Assembly (NCBI GenBank): GCA_018873245.2
Contig: JAEMBT020000006.1
Location: 14,462,387 to 14,526,386, forward strand
Length of the DNA stretch: 64,000 nt
DNA from: Archegozetes longisetosus
Lineage: Eukaryota > Arthropoda > Arachnida > Sarcoptiformes > Trhypochthoniidae
Direction: 5' to 3'
Position numbers and translations under genes: made by a program. Under the pieces are notes generated by a model. It saw only the letters and a program-made list of their open reading frames with translations. It did not search any database and was not told where the DNA came from. This document shows positions 12,020-24,068 of this stretch, piece after piece. How positions within the stretch are numbered: the stretch's first letter is position 1; each line of letters opens with the position of its first letter.

Positions 12020-12545
12020 TTAATTTATTTCAGTATTGTGTTGGCTAAGATTCGACGAGTTGAAACTTTTTCAATATCTAAATACAATAAAATATATTCT
12101 CATGTTAGCAAATACCTTTCTAATACAATCCCACAGGATGTCAGCAAAAGACCAGAAAATTTTTCGAATTTATATAATATAAATTTTCAGACATTTCGGG
12201 CAAAAGCCTTTCTTGTCCACGTTGCTCGAGATTTTCGAAATCCAAGCTTATATGAACAGTAAATACAAAAATTACAACATAAGTGCCTTTTACGATAAAC
12301 ATCTCCTCTAATTCAATGTCTTTTGGAGCAATTTGTTCACTTATTACTGGCAATAATAGTAACCATTCTTTGATACAAGCATCCAACTACAGTTATCTTG
12401 TTAAATGTTTCCATATTTGTTTCATTCTAATCCAAACTTTCGTTAATTTCCTCCATTAGCTTCTTCTGAATCGATGGATTTGTGAACAAACAATAAATCA
12501 GATTAGCCAAGGATGGTCTCGTTTTGTAGTTAATTTTGGACTTTA
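12020..12545 (-). pseudogene. Cytochrome P450 relic (I-helix to heme-binding region)
   Basis: Reading the minus strand from about 12545, the frames give RPSLANLIYCLFTNP then SIQKKLMEEINESLD, matching the end of the P450 I-helix and the following segment, then a TAG. After a frame change near 12390 comes LDACIKEWLLLLPVISEQI, the K-helix in which ExxR has become EWLL (Arg lost). Next come IELEEMFIVKGTYVVIF (beta strands) and a degenerate PERF region QERLLPE. A further frame change leads to DCIRKVFANMRIYFIVFR near 12120, the heme-ligand Cys and L-helix (normally CIGKxFA). The order matches the C-terminal third of a P450, possibly CYP3- or CYP4-clan. In-frame stop, frameshifts and loss of the ExxR Arg make it non-functional. 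It lies just downstream of the ABCG gene stop. Confidence 0.72.
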
Positions 12546-12665
12546 TGTTAAATGTTATGTTTCTTTGTCTCCTTTTTGCATATGTTTTTCAAATAAAAAA
12601 CTTAAAATCTCCAAAACCCAAACCTAATTTTTGTTTGCAACAAGTGTGTGGGCAGAGGCATAATA

Positions 12666-15600
12666 TTATTTTTTGTTAGATTTAATAATGAGAAAATTCA
12701 AAGCAAGAATGCGCCATAAAATGATTGTTGTGACGAGAAAGAGCAAATTTCTGAGAAGATCTCTGTCTTTCAAGTAAAACTCAAGGAAAACATTTCTCTT
12801 AATCGCACATTCGTGTTGACCATATATTATCATGATTAAAGAATGAAACGCCAGTTTAAAAAAAGAAAGGTTCGATATACTTCTTACAATAATACTCGAG
12901 CCCTCTATATCAAAGAAGAAAGAACTGAATAAAATCATCACCAGATATATAGCTATAGAAGATATCAAAGAGATTTTATAATTTTCAATGCATAAAATTC
13001 CGATAAAGTAAGCGAATCCTTGAATATTCAAAACGCCCAAAATTGTCGTTAATGTGAACAATACGAATGTCTGATACGATTCTGGTTGAGAAGTCCCGTA
13101 AAAACCAATCAGACAATAGAAACATGTGATAATATTCATCACAGGAAAATCCACTATAAGTTTCGCGATATAATATGAAGAAGAAGAATACCATTCATTC
13201 TGGTGTTCAGTCAGAAAAATCTAAATCAAATGAAGAGAATACTATATAATAAATGGAAAGTAAGGTTGGTGTGAAAGATATGAGAATCAATTCATTTATA
13301 AACGGATCAGAAGATAAAAACAAGTAACAATTTTCATGAATAGTAAGTTTAGTTCAATTATAAGTGAAATTAATTTCAAATCATTAATGATTTGGGTTTT
13401 TTTCCTAAATTCCGAACAGATTTTGTATTCAACGCAAATTTGTCTAATATGTTGTGTTAAATAAAAACATATTTACCTCAATCTCAGAGCCAATGACAAG
13501 AATTGTTGCATTCAATTGCATAAGTAATATGAATACGAGATAGAAAAAAATATACTTCAAGTTCTGCTGTGGTGATGCCATTAGTTCTTCAGAATAGGTT
13601 GAATTCGAATTATTTCGCAGACAAGATTGATCTTTTCCCAGGTTAGATCCAAATAATTTAGTCAATAAAAATGAGATGCTCAGAATGAATACTATTTGAA
13701 ATAAAATAGTTTTCCACTGACGGAGTAAACTATATCGTATTGATCTCTGAACCAAATAATGAACAGAACGCAAATTGAAACATTTATCATTGAAAACAAA
13801 ATATTTTTCAGCAATCAAACCATAATCTTGACACTCTTTTTCAATAGAACCAAACTTTTTTCTGACATTTAAAACTAAGTTGAGTACATTTTGAGGAATT
13901 CCGTTAATAAGAATGACCTTATTTGAAAAATGAAAGATAAGATCAGAATTTCAAAAATTTCTTCTTTATTACAGCCTAGAAACCTATGAATAATATTTCT
14001 AATCCGGTTTTAAGAAACTACTGCTGGACTCACTGGTTTTTCTGATAATGCTGTCTGATTAGATGATGCCACTTTCAATAGTGTTTCAATAAGCAATTGG
14101 TCGTATTCGGCTATAATTTCTGATTCATCAAGATGTTGGCGCAAATCTGATGGCGATCCAAAGTAAACACATTGACCACACTTGCCCAAAACGTAAAAAG
14201 TGTCAAACAGATTAACGATTTCAGTATTAGGTTGGTGAATGCTTGAAATAATGGCGAGTTTATGGGTTTGTGCCACATTTGCCAAACATCGTATTGTCTA
14301 GCCATAAAATTGATGCATTATTATTAGTATTAATAGTGATTAACGTAAGCTCAAAGATCTGGATGAGAGGCTCGACCTTGAAGCACAGAAGCTAAAAATA
14401 CACCAGAACTTAGCTTAACCTGCGAAATGCATGGTTCCCACTTATACTCTTCAGAGTTCAGAGTTAAAGTCTTAGGCGTGCTTCTGATCTGAGCTCTAGA
14501 GCCTTTTTATAAGCATCCATAAAAATTGATATCACTCATTAATTGAAATCTTGACCTAATCATGGTATTATGCTCAGTAATCATTGATTACTAAATATAA
14601 AATTACATGGAATTATTCTGATAAAAAATCTAATGAAAGTTGTCCAAATATAGGGTGTATACTTAGCATGTCCTGGATTTTGAATTTAAATAAAAAATCT
14701 GTAGCCGTGACTTAAAATCCTATATGTATATAGTTATACAGGAGAACTGCGAAAGTCTTGCTACGCTTATGCTCAAAGTTATAGCATTAGAACTTTCTAC
14801 AAAATTCGAGAAAAACTGAAACTTGAGAAAATCTCAAAAATTCAGGAATAGGCAAAAATTATATATATATAAGGGCCAAATAGCTGAAAGTAAAATAGTA
14901 TGAAAGGATCAGCTGCAAATCACGACCGAGACAAGTATATTTTGATTACACATGTGATTTTATGTTATTACTAGTACCATTGTTAATCAGATTATAACGG
15001 ATTTTTCCTAAAATTTGATCATATTTGCTTTGTATGCAAAATCATTAATCACTGATGGCTTATCTAGTGGTTTTTCTCATTTAAGTTTATAATTTCAATT
15101 GTATTTCGATTTCGCTTTCGAAAAGCGAAACATTACTAGGCTTATTATTTGAGTGTTAAGCAAAAAATCTAAATTGTGCAAGAATTTTATCCTTGTAGTG
15201 AAAGTTCTATTAAATATAGGGTGTATACTTAGCTTGTCGTTCGGTCGTTCAGCGTCTGGAACATTTTTACGCTTATAATGGTGAACGAGATTATGTATTA
15301 TATCGATAGATATCATATGTGTGTATTTATGTCAGTTTTCAAATCAATACCAGACAAATATAACTTTTGAAGGTTTCTGATATCTTTTCTCTTTCTGTAA
15401 ATAAATTTTTCTACATTAAATTAACTTAACTTTGCAATATGACAATAAAATATGTTTGTCAACATTTTAGGCTGTCAGACAAAAACATTTTCTCTTTGAA
15501 ATGTTGAACATCGTCAGACGTTTTTTGCATGCAAATGTTTCAAAACCGTTTAACCCAAAAATTCAACTAAGACCGAATAATTCTGAAACGAACAGGGTCT

Positions 15601-18600
15601 TCCGCGGTAGTTCTGAGTTACAATATGCATATTTCTTTGAAATTCGCATCCTCTGGTTTTATATTTGATGTCAAAATTCGGGACATATAAGGTATACACT
15701 TGATATAATTCTTTGAAATTTTCAAAATTATCGGAGTCGAGGAGATTGTTTCACTTTTTATGTTGCTGACTCGGGATAGCAATGATACATAGATGAATCA
15801 AAAGACTGTGGACCAAATAGTGCATTGACAAACAATCGTTGAGAAAGAGTAAAGTTCGAAGTCATTGAAGTCATTATTATTCAATAAAAAACGAAATCTT
15901 ACAAAAAATTTATTGCCAAGCAGCAATATTTAAATTGATCACGTGCGTCATTCTAAAATACACCCTCCTCCAATTCGATACATTGCTTACTTTGAGCCAA
16001 TAGCATCCGAGGTGTTGTTTTAACTCTTATGTCATACTTATTCAATTTTATTGATTAGCTCATAATAGGAAAACCAACCTGACCTAACCTGGATTAAAAA
16101 TACTCATTTATTTTTCATCTTTAGCTACGTATTAATATTAATATTTATATGTACTCTTGACATATCAGTCTCATGCCTTCGATGAGGAAAGGCCTGTAAA
16201 TCCGCCCCTTTGATTTGCGGCGGATATATTAATTGTAATTTTTGTTTGCCTCACCGAGTATTATATGTATACCAAGTTTGGTGCTTATGTGCCACAGAGG
16301 CTATTCTAACGAATAACCTTACTCGTATTTTTGAAAGTTTATAACTTCACCCACTTTGATTTGCGGGGGATATGTCTAATATATTTTTGCTTTACTCATC
16401 AGATACTATTAATATATGTATACCAAATTTTGTACTGATATGCTGAATAAAGCTATTCTAAAGAATAGCCTTATAGAGATTTAATTGTATCAGCGATTTA
16501 TTAATTGGTTCGAAGCAAGCAATGTACCGAATTGGGAAGAGGGTATACTTTAGAATGACGTACATAATCAATTTAAATATTACCGCTTGGCAATAAATTT
16601 TTGTAAAGTTTCTTTTTTTGTATTGAGTAATAATCTCTAAATAACTTCAAATTTTAGTCTTCTCAATGATTGTCAATACACTATTTGAAGCTTTAACTGC
16701 AAAAGGAGCCTCTTCTCTATCTCTAAGTGTCAAAAAGGCTTATTAAGTACTAGTATCTATATTTCACATTTAGCGCTTTAGTCATTCAATATTTTTTAGT
16801 TTGAGCCTTAAATTTAAGATTGTTGGTATAAGAAGTATTGAACACTTTTAAAATGAAAGGGAGATGAGACTACTAAGGGTTGAAAAATAATTCAACGTTT
16901 GATATCTTTATCAAACTTTTAGCTTGATCTCAGTAGAATTCGATATAAATGAAAGTTTGCACTAATAATCATTTTTATAGTATGTAAATCATTCATAAGT
17001 TACACTTTTTGTTTTTACACAATTAAAACATTTCGCGATAAAACTTACTAAAGTCTTATCTCTGTATTATTTTATCATTAGTTAAAAGTTCAAAAATTAA
17101 CTGAATCAAAATTTGTATGAATGTATGTCTTGATGTATACGTTTTGTGTTTTAATGACAAAAGTAAGGCTCAGATTAAAAAATGTTCGACTAGTCAATGA
17201 AGCTAAATAGCTAAAACTTAATATTGAATATGAATTTTTGGTTTGGGTTTATCATTATTAAGAAGCCCTTTTCATATTCGAAAGTAGAGAAGAGGCTCTT
17301 CTTGCATTCAAAGCTTCATTTGGTCCACAACCCTTTGATTCATTTATGTATCATTGCTACTCTGGTTCAGGAACATAAAAAGTGAAATAATTTCCCCAAC
17401 CCCGATATTTCATTTATTGATGAGAAGTTCGAAAAGATTTTTCAGCAAAATTTGTTATTGATCTTTAGTTGGTTGCATACTAATCATCTTACTTTTGAGC
17501 TGAAACTTGAATACGTTTACCGTTCTACTTAGGGTGACCACCTCTGGCTTGTCTCATAACGGGACAAAAATCATAGGGGAGACCCTTACATTTTTAAAAA
17601 GAAAAATACCGCTTTCATTAGTCATTGCAAATATTTACGTGTCAAACAATAAATTCTAATATTAAAACATTGAAAATTAGTAGTTATGGTTGATTTCAAA
17701 GGTACATTTTTTGTTAGAAATGGCATCTTTCAAAAGTTATTCAAAGGTAACAAATACTGATTTATATCAGATACAAGTCAAGGCGGAAAAGATTAATTCA
17801 ATAACTATTGGTTTTAAACCAAAGGTGTTCAAAACATTAAATTGGGATTTTTAACCCCTTATCATTTATAAATTAAATTCAATGTTTGAATTTCTAAGAA
17901 ATATTTCTGAACAAATTTTTCAAAATGAAGGTTGAAAAACGGCACAACTAATTGTCCCGTCGAGAGTTTTTGGTCCGACGGAATTTCTGTCTTTTATCTT
18001 TAAAAAGATGGGACTGTCCCGTCAAAAACGGGATGGGTGGTCACCATAGTTCAACTGCGCTTCAAGCTCGAGCTTACAAGGTGGCAAATTGAGGCGTAGT
18101 GAAGCTCAAAGCTGACTTAGGCTCATGACTAATTATTATTATTCGCTTGTATTTGTACAAACATTTTATTATAAAAACGAAATTTGAAGTTTAGTTCACC
18201 TGTAAGGCCGAATAGCTATCTAGTCCACTAGTCGGTTCGTCAATTAGCAATAGATTGGGTTTTAATTTTGATGATAACTCCATGGCAATGACTAAACGTT
18301 TTTGTTCTCCTCCACTCAGTTGAGAGACATCAGTTTCCAAACATCCTTTAAGAGATAGATTTTCAATCAAAGAATCAGTTATTTCCTTCCGTTCATTATC
18401 ATTTAGAGTTTGATTGATATTCTTCAGAAGAAAAGCAAAGCGAATGGTTTCTTCAGTGGTGAGTCCAGGATAAAGGTGTTTGCGCACATCCTGCTTTATA
18501 ATTCGCGGTGCAATTTTTATTCTTCTACTCCGATATATTTTTGTAGTGTTACTCAAAAATTTCGAGCGCTTTCCCATTAGAACATCTAAAAATGTTGATT

Positions 18601-18676
18601 TTCCTGACCCACTCGGTCCCATTAGTGCAGTTATTCTGGAGAATTGCAGATAACCTAATTTGTTAAGTACAAGCAT
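12666..18676 (-). CDS. ABCG half-transporter, four exons
   Basis: White/ABCG-type half-transporter, with an N-terminal nucleotide-binding domain followed by a six-helix ABC2 membrane domain, probably dimerising to export lipids or xenobiotics. Exons: 18676-18200, 14297-14034, 13917-13477, 13220-12666; all junctions are phase 0 with GT..AG borders. Exon 1 has Walker A GPSGSGKST (residues 20-28), signature LSGGEQKR and Walker B LLLIDEPTSGLDS. Exon 2 has the H-loop SSIHQPNTEI. Exon 3 starts the membrane domain. Exon 4 opens with TEHQNEWYSSSSYYIAK, the conserved rE..ngwYs..aYy.ak block, and ends with TM6. The model gives 578 aa from ATG 18676, about 25 shorter at the N-terminus than the paralogue at 42222. 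The first beta strand (A-loop region) is missing or lies on an unfound upstream exon; a TATAG just upstream could be an acceptor. Exon structure and phases match the 42222 gene except at one junction. Confidence 0.82.
14641..15240. repeat. Short direct repeats in the ABCG intron
   Basis: The string AAATATAGGGTGTATACTTA occurs near 14646 and again near 15212 in the same orientation, each followed by GC and TGTC. The roughly 540 bp between has no open frame. Possibly two ends or two copies of a small repeat. Confidence 0.35.
16205..16480 (+). repeat. Two tandem units in the loop of repeat E
   Basis: Two related units of about 150 bp, each starting at TTTGATTTGCGG(C/G)GGATAT, passing ATATGTATACCAA and ending with a small hairpin (GCTATTCTAA.GAATA.CC). 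They lie head to tail in the loop between the inner arms. Confidence 0.5.
16687..17317. mobile_element. TIR element nested in repeat E
   Basis: The left end reads TTGAAGCTTTAACTGCAAAA then GGAGCCTCTTCTCTA. The right end is its imperfect complement, TAGAGAAGAGGCTCTTCTTG then CATTCAAAGCTTCA. The interior of about 630 bp lacks a transposase frame. Its insertion accounts for the split right arm of repeat E. Confidence 0.6.
17531..18047. mobile_element. TA-flanked MITE, copy 1
   Basis: A 517-bp unit with ends AGGGTGACCACC and GGTGGTCACCAT, flanked by TA as in Tc1/mariner-type insertions. A second full-length copy in the same orientation is at 30755-31271. Internal landmarks shared by both include GGGACAAAAAT near the left end and ACTGTCCCGTCAAAAACG near the right end. 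There is no coding capacity. It lies in the large intron of the minus-strand ABCG gene. Confidence 0.8.
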
Positions 18677-18969
18677 ATATAATATATACTATATTCAATA
18701 TGTTCTTATAGCCATTACAAACTGGGCAACTTAAAATTATTGCTACGATAACTGGAGTTTAGTTAATCAACAAGATTCACTGATAAACAATGATATCGAT
18801 TATTGAATGTGGATTTGATCAAAAAGTTATGACAATAATGAAATATCAGAAATATAACAAGTTAACTCAAATATCAGAAAATGAAAAACCAATAGCAATT
18901 AATTAATTATTATCATATTATTATAGTCCACTTGAGCTCGATTTGTGCGGAGTACTAGTTATTAAAACT

Positions 18970-19625
18970 ACTATAGGGCTATGCTGATGCCAGATAAAGT
19001 CTTTACCGATTACTCTACCAAAAGTACTCGGTAATCATTACTACTTTCCTTATTACGATTACATTAACGAATAATAATTCATTAACGGATAGTCAGGGGT
19101 ATTTTAAGTTAGTCATGGGTTTTTCAAACCTACTCATAATTATTCATTGAATATGAATATTTATTGAAATTTACTAACTAGAAAATATCAAAGAAAACAA
19201 TTTAGTAATAAGATTTGTAAAATAGTTAGTAAGTTTTCATTAATGAAATATTACAAATAAAATTTTTAAAGAATCACCTACTAAGAAGTAATTGACAAGA
19301 TTTGAGTTGAATGGTAATTATTAATTGCAAAATTTATAATAATGAACTTTACTATCACATGAATTCAAATCTTCAATTAACGTAATCTTTATTTGTTGAT
19401 AAGAAAATTAGTTGTTTCCTGTGTTCATTGAGACTTCTACGATGAGCATCATAAATTTGGCCAGCTTTACATAAGTAACTACTCTTTATTTCTTATGAGC
19501 AACTGTCAACGAATGGGCAATCGTTAATGAGTGACTGCCGGGTATTTCATGAGGTCGGTGGTCAGTAATCGACTAGTCAGTAGTTACCCGACTACTCATG
19601 GTAATTGGCACAGCCCTAACTATAG
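18970..19625. mobile_element. Possible TIR element
   Basis: TATAGGGCTATGCTGATGCC near 18972 is loosely mirrored by GGCACAGCCCTAACTATAGG near 19607, and both ends continue into related GATTACT-like stretches. Arms are diverged, so this is a weaker call. It lies upstream of the minus-strand ABCG start. Confidence 0.4.
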
Positions 19626-19647
19626 GTATTATGATGTAGTAAGACTT

Positions 19648-19783
19648 TATCCACAACCCATTTTTCCCATAAGGATTATACTCCTTAACATCAGTAGGAG
19701 AGCAATGACTGGAAATACACATTTTTACAGTTATATACAGAGAGACTATAATCCTTGTGAGAAAAAATGGACCGTGGACTAAC
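19648..19783. repeat. Short hairpin repeat
   Basis: Arms of about 38 bp, containing CCACAACCCATTTTTCCCAT and its mirror ending in AAAAATGGACCGTGG, enclose about 55 bp. Open frames of 70-83 codons on both strands are products of this symmetry and are not genes. Confidence 0.6.
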
Positions 19784-19790
19784 AAGAGAC

Positions 19791-20883
19791 CACCAAAATT
19801 GACCGACTCCGGTTTTGATCGAACTTTGAAAAAATATTTATTTTAATAAAAATAATTAAAAATTAATTAAAAATAGCTACCATTTTTCGATTTAACAAGT
19901 TTATTAGACAGATGTTAAAGAGAGTTACTATTATGATAGTCTATGAAAAAATGCTGAAAACAGATTTGCACTACAATGGCTGCAATAAATAAATGTATCT
20001 TCATTACGTTGAGAGTTAAGCATTAAACATTGATTATCCTTTAAAGAAAAGCAAACTTCAATGACGTTTTCAAATGAGATTTTCTCCGAAGCATAACTAG
20101 ATTTATACCAAACGTATTTATAAGATTTTCCAGAATGCTCAAAATCTATAAAAACTTAAAGAATTCTCTTTCTATTTTCGAAAAATTTTTAGTACGTTAT
20201 GAAATTTTCTAGAATTTTCTCAATTATTATAGAACGAGTTAAAATAAGTAGTTAATTTTTTAAAATCCAGTTTTAATGACGGTTTTATGTTTTCTCAAAT
20301 TTGAATTTTGTAAATTCACTCTTTTTGAGCTCCTACTTACTACAAAAAAAATTTAAACGGTTTGCGTAGCTCAAACGTGAAACTGGCGGCTAATATCTAT
20401 AAAAACTTTTATTATTAACCCTTAAACAGTAAAACGATTTTGATTAACGATTTCAGTAAAATAGGGTCTTTTGGACCCATCGATTGATTTGGTAAAGTAT
20501 GTTATCGTAAGGGTTAGGGTATATAACAGTTAGCGTGTTTTGTATTTTATTAGTGTCGTCATCGTTGACGTAATCAGTTTAAGGTTTGAGTGAAAACTAA
20601 TTTCGTATACAAATTAATGACCTAAACTCAAATAGAACTAACTAACTTTAAAAATGATTCAATTAAAATATAAAATTTGTAAATAATTAATTTATTGCTT
20701 AATAGGATCTAAATATACACATTTGAAAATACTATCAGTTTTATTAATGTTGGAAATTGCATTAAATAATTAGAACAGTTTTTATAGACCTTTGGGTCAT
20801 TTTGACCCATGAAATACTGTTCTAGGGTTAAATAAAATAATTTTTAAATATTTGGTCAATATCGGAGTCGGTCAATTCTGGTG
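19791..20883. mobile_element. TIR element with a nested piggyBac-like MITE
   Basis: The left end CACCAAAATTGACCGACTCC is mirrored at the right end (GGAGTCGGTCAATTCTGGTG, ending 20883), and the repeat extends into A/T-rich sequence. Subtracting the nested 417-bp element at 20415-20831 leaves a non-autonomous unit of about 680 bp without a transposase frame. Confidence 0.7.
20415..20831. mobile_element. piggyBac-like MITE with TTAA ends
   Basis: The left terminus TTAACCCTTAAACAGTA and right terminus TACTGTTCTAGGGTTAA are mirror images beginning and ending in TTAA, the piggyBac target. Subterminal GACCCAT motifs occur near both ends (20474 and about 20803). It is 417 bp with no coding capacity, nested in the TIR element at 19791-20883. 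Confidence 0.75.
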
Positions 20884-20942
20884 TTCCATGTAAGTCTTTC
20901 ACTACATCACAATACCTATATGTATAATGTATTATACAGCTA

Positions 20943-21726
20943 TTTTTGTATAGACTAAATTTTAAGAACATTTTGCTAGGTTTTCGTTGAAACTACTTGC
21001 AAGATATTCTGATTTATTCAAGTAAATTCTGTCAGAGAAATGGGTGAAAGTTTTTAATTCTGATGAATGGACACTAAACTAGAATTATAATAAATAAAGT
21101 AAAAATATCGCCTGATTTATAACCCTGCATATTAGATCACGTAAGGTAATATTAATTCAACTCTTTACAAAGTTTAATTAGCTCTAAAAAGAGCCGTTTT
21201 GAATCATTCTATTCCAGAGAGAATGCAGGAAGTTATTCGTAGAGATGGAAATGTTACTCGATACTGAGTTAAATTTTGATTAAAAATAGTTCTTTTTAGA
21301 GCTAACTAAACTTTGTAGAGAGTTGAACTAATATTACCTTACGTGATCTAATATGCAGGGTTATAAATCAGGCGATATTTTTACTTTATTTATTATAATA
21401 TAAAATTTCTCGATAAATATTCAAATTATCTACAATTTGGTGCTGAGATCATAATTTTATTCCTTCAGATAAAATAGTTATAATTTTTTGAAAAACACAT
21501 TTTCCGAGTATTTAGGTCTGTAGTTCTCAGACAATCGATATTTGAGTGAAACGAAAATATACATATCTAATCATTTGTCATCTAGTTTAGTATCCATTCA
21601 TCAGAATTAAAAACTTTCACCCAATTTCTCTCACAGCATTTACTTGAATAACTCACCTATCTTGCAAGGAATTTCAACGCCAACCTAGCAAAATGTTCTT
21701 TTCGAAATTTAGCCTATACAAAAAAA
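20943..21726. repeat. Foldback element I
   Basis: The left arm from about 20943 (TTTTTGTATAGACTAAATTT) to about 21200 is mirrored by 21280-21405 plus 21560-21726. The right arm has about 155 bp extra (21405-21560). The arms carry TTAGATCACGTAAGGTAATA and its mirror. The short loop near 21200-21280 has no gene. Confidence 0.75.
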
Positions 21727-21872
21727 TTCATCAAAATTCATTGAATTTTACTACTAGAAAATCCTAAAACCAGGGGAATCATTTTTGTCAACTACAGTAC
21801 ATAATTATGGTTTCTCAACATTAGTCCATTTACCGTATTGCTGAGGAACATATGACTAATTGAACTCACTAT

Positions 21873-22230
21873 TTAACCTCCCGTTTGAACCGTAAAAAAG
21901 TTACACTGTATGAACCGTGGCCGATTATTTTCCCAATTGATTTTCTATGGAAGTGAATTGTGGCCAATTTTTTCTGGCTATAAAACATGTTAACTGCGTG
22001 AGCGCTAAAGCACTGTGAAAGCTATGAGTGAATCGTGGTCAGTTGTTTTCCAATCAAATTAATTTATAATTAAAAGTAATAAACCTGTATTTAACATATT
22101 AAATCAATAGTGTTAATAAAGTATGAGGCAATCCTAGAAGAATTTGTCTGCAAGTGGCAGGGCTGATTTTATAAAAAATAACAAACCCTGCGTGGCCAAA
22201 AAATTGGCCACGGCTCAAACCGAAGGTTAA
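21873..22230. mobile_element. TTAA-flanked MITE
   Basis: Ends TTAACCTCCCGTTTGAACCG and CGGCTCAAACCGAAGGTTAA are inverted repeats bounded by TTAA. It is 358 bp, non-coding. Internal GTGGCCAATTTTTT occurs near 21960, with a related TTGGCCACGG near the right end. piggyBac-like by its TTAA ends, but a different family from the 20415 element. Confidence 0.7.
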
Positions 22231-22568
22231 ATAAGTTAGAGAGGCAGTAGCCAAACACAATTTTTATGACAATCCAATTGGTAAGAAGTAGGATTCTATG
22301 ATTTTGCGTCCAAATACGCTACTCTATCTATTTATTTTATTTCGTCAAAAAGGATTCTTTTGATTCACTCTCTGAGTTCAAAACTTTTGAATCCCTAAGA
22401 AGATTTTTCTAACGTTGTTTAAAGTTATGGATTAAAGTTCAACGACTAGTAAGATTGCAAAAAGAGATTCTACAAGTTAACTAAAATTTTTCATCTTTGA
22501 AAATCAGTATTTTTGAAAGTATTAGTAATTTAATATAAAATAAAACGAGAATTTAATGTTAAGCAGAT

Positions 22569-22922
22569 TCATATACAGAGAGGCAGTTGAAAGCCACAAC
22601 TAAGATATTCATTTAGTATCCTATAGGAATTAGAAAATTTCATACCACTCAAACGATACAACACGTATTTGTTGTCCCCATAACTCAATGATAAATTGAG
22701 CCATCCTAAAGCAAAATCGTGACGTTTTTCCTCCATATTATTCATAACATCATCACAAAGGAGTAGAATCAAACAGATAAAATTTACAAAATGCTTAATA
22801 ATGAGTGAGAGAGTACAATCGAGTCCAAGTTTTGTAACACTCCGAAAATTGTCTTCTCTTATAAAATACTCCAAAGTTGTAATTAAAATTATTATGTCCT
22901 TCGCTTTGATCACCAATATCAT
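22569..22922 (-). CDS. Possible membrane receptor fragment (gustatory-receptor-like?)
   Basis: An ATG-initiated frame of 117 codons with two hydrophobic stretches, then LILLLCDDVMNNMEEKRHDF and a polar segment ending YVLYRLSG before a possible donor GTATGA near 22645. The layout (membrane helix, acidic/basic intracellular segment, then a splice site) resembles the region before the last helix of gustatory receptors such as the gene at 39491. Residue similarity is too weak to be sure, and no partner exons were found. It may be a decayed receptor fragment or chance. Confidence 0.3.
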   Translation of the reverse strand: MILVIKAKDIIILITTLEYFIREDNFRSVTKLGLDCTLSLIIKHFVNFICLILLLCDDVMNNMEEKRHDFALGWLNLSLSYGDNKYVLYRLSGMKFSNSYRILNEYLSCGFQLPLCI

Positions 22923-22930
22923 TTTATTCT

Positions 22931-24060
22931 ACTTTAATGACATGTTATCTTCTATTTTGCTTTCATCGATGATTTATTGATTAGATTGAAAATAAGATTA
23001 TCTGTCATTATGTTTCCTCTTTAATTAGCTAACTAGTTTCTAAGCCTGAATTATTTTGATATGTTGAGGTAAGTCCAGTTGGAATTACAGAGAACAATTA
23101 TTTTAATCACAAAATTATACTTTCCTCTAAATTCATGCTTAAGTATCATAGATCCAACCTATTTGATATAAAATATGGAGATTTCCTCGATTTATACAAT
23201 TTAGCTAAACTTATACAAATAAAATAGTGATCGGTAGAAAAACCAACTGAAGAATACACAAAATACAAAATATATGAACAATTCAAGAATACAGTAGACA
23301 TTCGATATTTTGAAAGCGCTTATTTTTGAAATGATCGTATTTTGGACGAGGTTTTAGCTGAACTGTATAATACTACGTACCTCTCTATTTTCAAATATTA
23401 ATATCTATCAAATACACTTTAACCCTTCTTCACAAATTAACTTCCGAAATGTAAAATCAACTGTGGGGTGAAATGTTACCCCACGTTAATTCGAAATTAG
23501 GATTTATGACTACCAAAATTGGATCGTGAGATGGTCGAAGAAAAGAATTCGCACAAAATTAATCTGTTTATAGCATTTTTACAAATGAATGATAACGAAA
23601 GATATTTTACATAGAATTAACATAATAATAGACTAATAATCTTAATTTAGTTAATTATTGATAATGATGCAAACCTAACCCAATATACATAACAACGAGT
23701 ATTTTAGAGTTAGTAAGCGATAACAAGCTTTGGAAATAGCTTTCCGGTAATCTCTTGATTTCTCCTTTAACTTTTTCTTTGAATAATTTTTCTTTTGATT
23801 TGACTACCAAGCCCTCAGAATATATATATTCCTTTAAGCGAGCCCAAAATCTCTCGATACTACTGAGTTGTGGTACATTTAGGGTATTTTCCTCTCTTTT
23901 GATATATTGTCCAACTCTTCAAATGACGATATTGCTTTGAGTGAATAATAGAAGTGCCTGAATCTAGCTAGAAAATGTAATCACCAGATGCAATGTAATC
24001 ACTAAAAGACGGTATTTCTGAATAAATTTAATATGATTTTTGATTCGTTCATCAATATAT
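22931..24060. other. Intergenic; solo end of a TTAA element at 23419
   Basis: No gene recognised. At 23419-23490 the sequence TTAACCCTTCTTCACAAATT, followed by CTTCCGAAATG and a GGGGTGAAATGTTACCCC palindrome, resembles (inverted) the right end of the TTAA element at 38270-38732. It appears to be a solo terminus or truncated copy. Confidence 0.45.
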
Positions 24061-24068
24061 GAATTTGG

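Larger units (their letters stand above)
15745..17390. repeat. Inverted repeat E in the ABCG intron
   Basis: The left arm is continuous (about 15745-16005). Its mirror is split: the inner part at about 16500-16690 (CAATGATTGTCAATACACTA and onward) and the outer part at about 17318-17390 (TTTGGTCCACAACCCTTTGA and onward). The split is explained by a separate TIR element at about 16687-17317 inserted into the right arm. Confidence 0.7.

Noticed and set aside
12038..12262. 74-codon plus-strand frame
   Set aside because: Antisense to the P450 relic; the minus-strand reading carries recognisable family motifs.
14641..15240. Possible LTR pair from the short direct repeats
   Set aside because: Repeated segment is only about 25-30 bp, with no primer-binding site, polypurine tract or gag/pol sequence between.
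19531..19785. Overlapping 83- and 70-codon frames on opposite strands
   Set aside because: They cover a short hairpin repeat (19648-19783), whose symmetry leaves both strands open; no domain.
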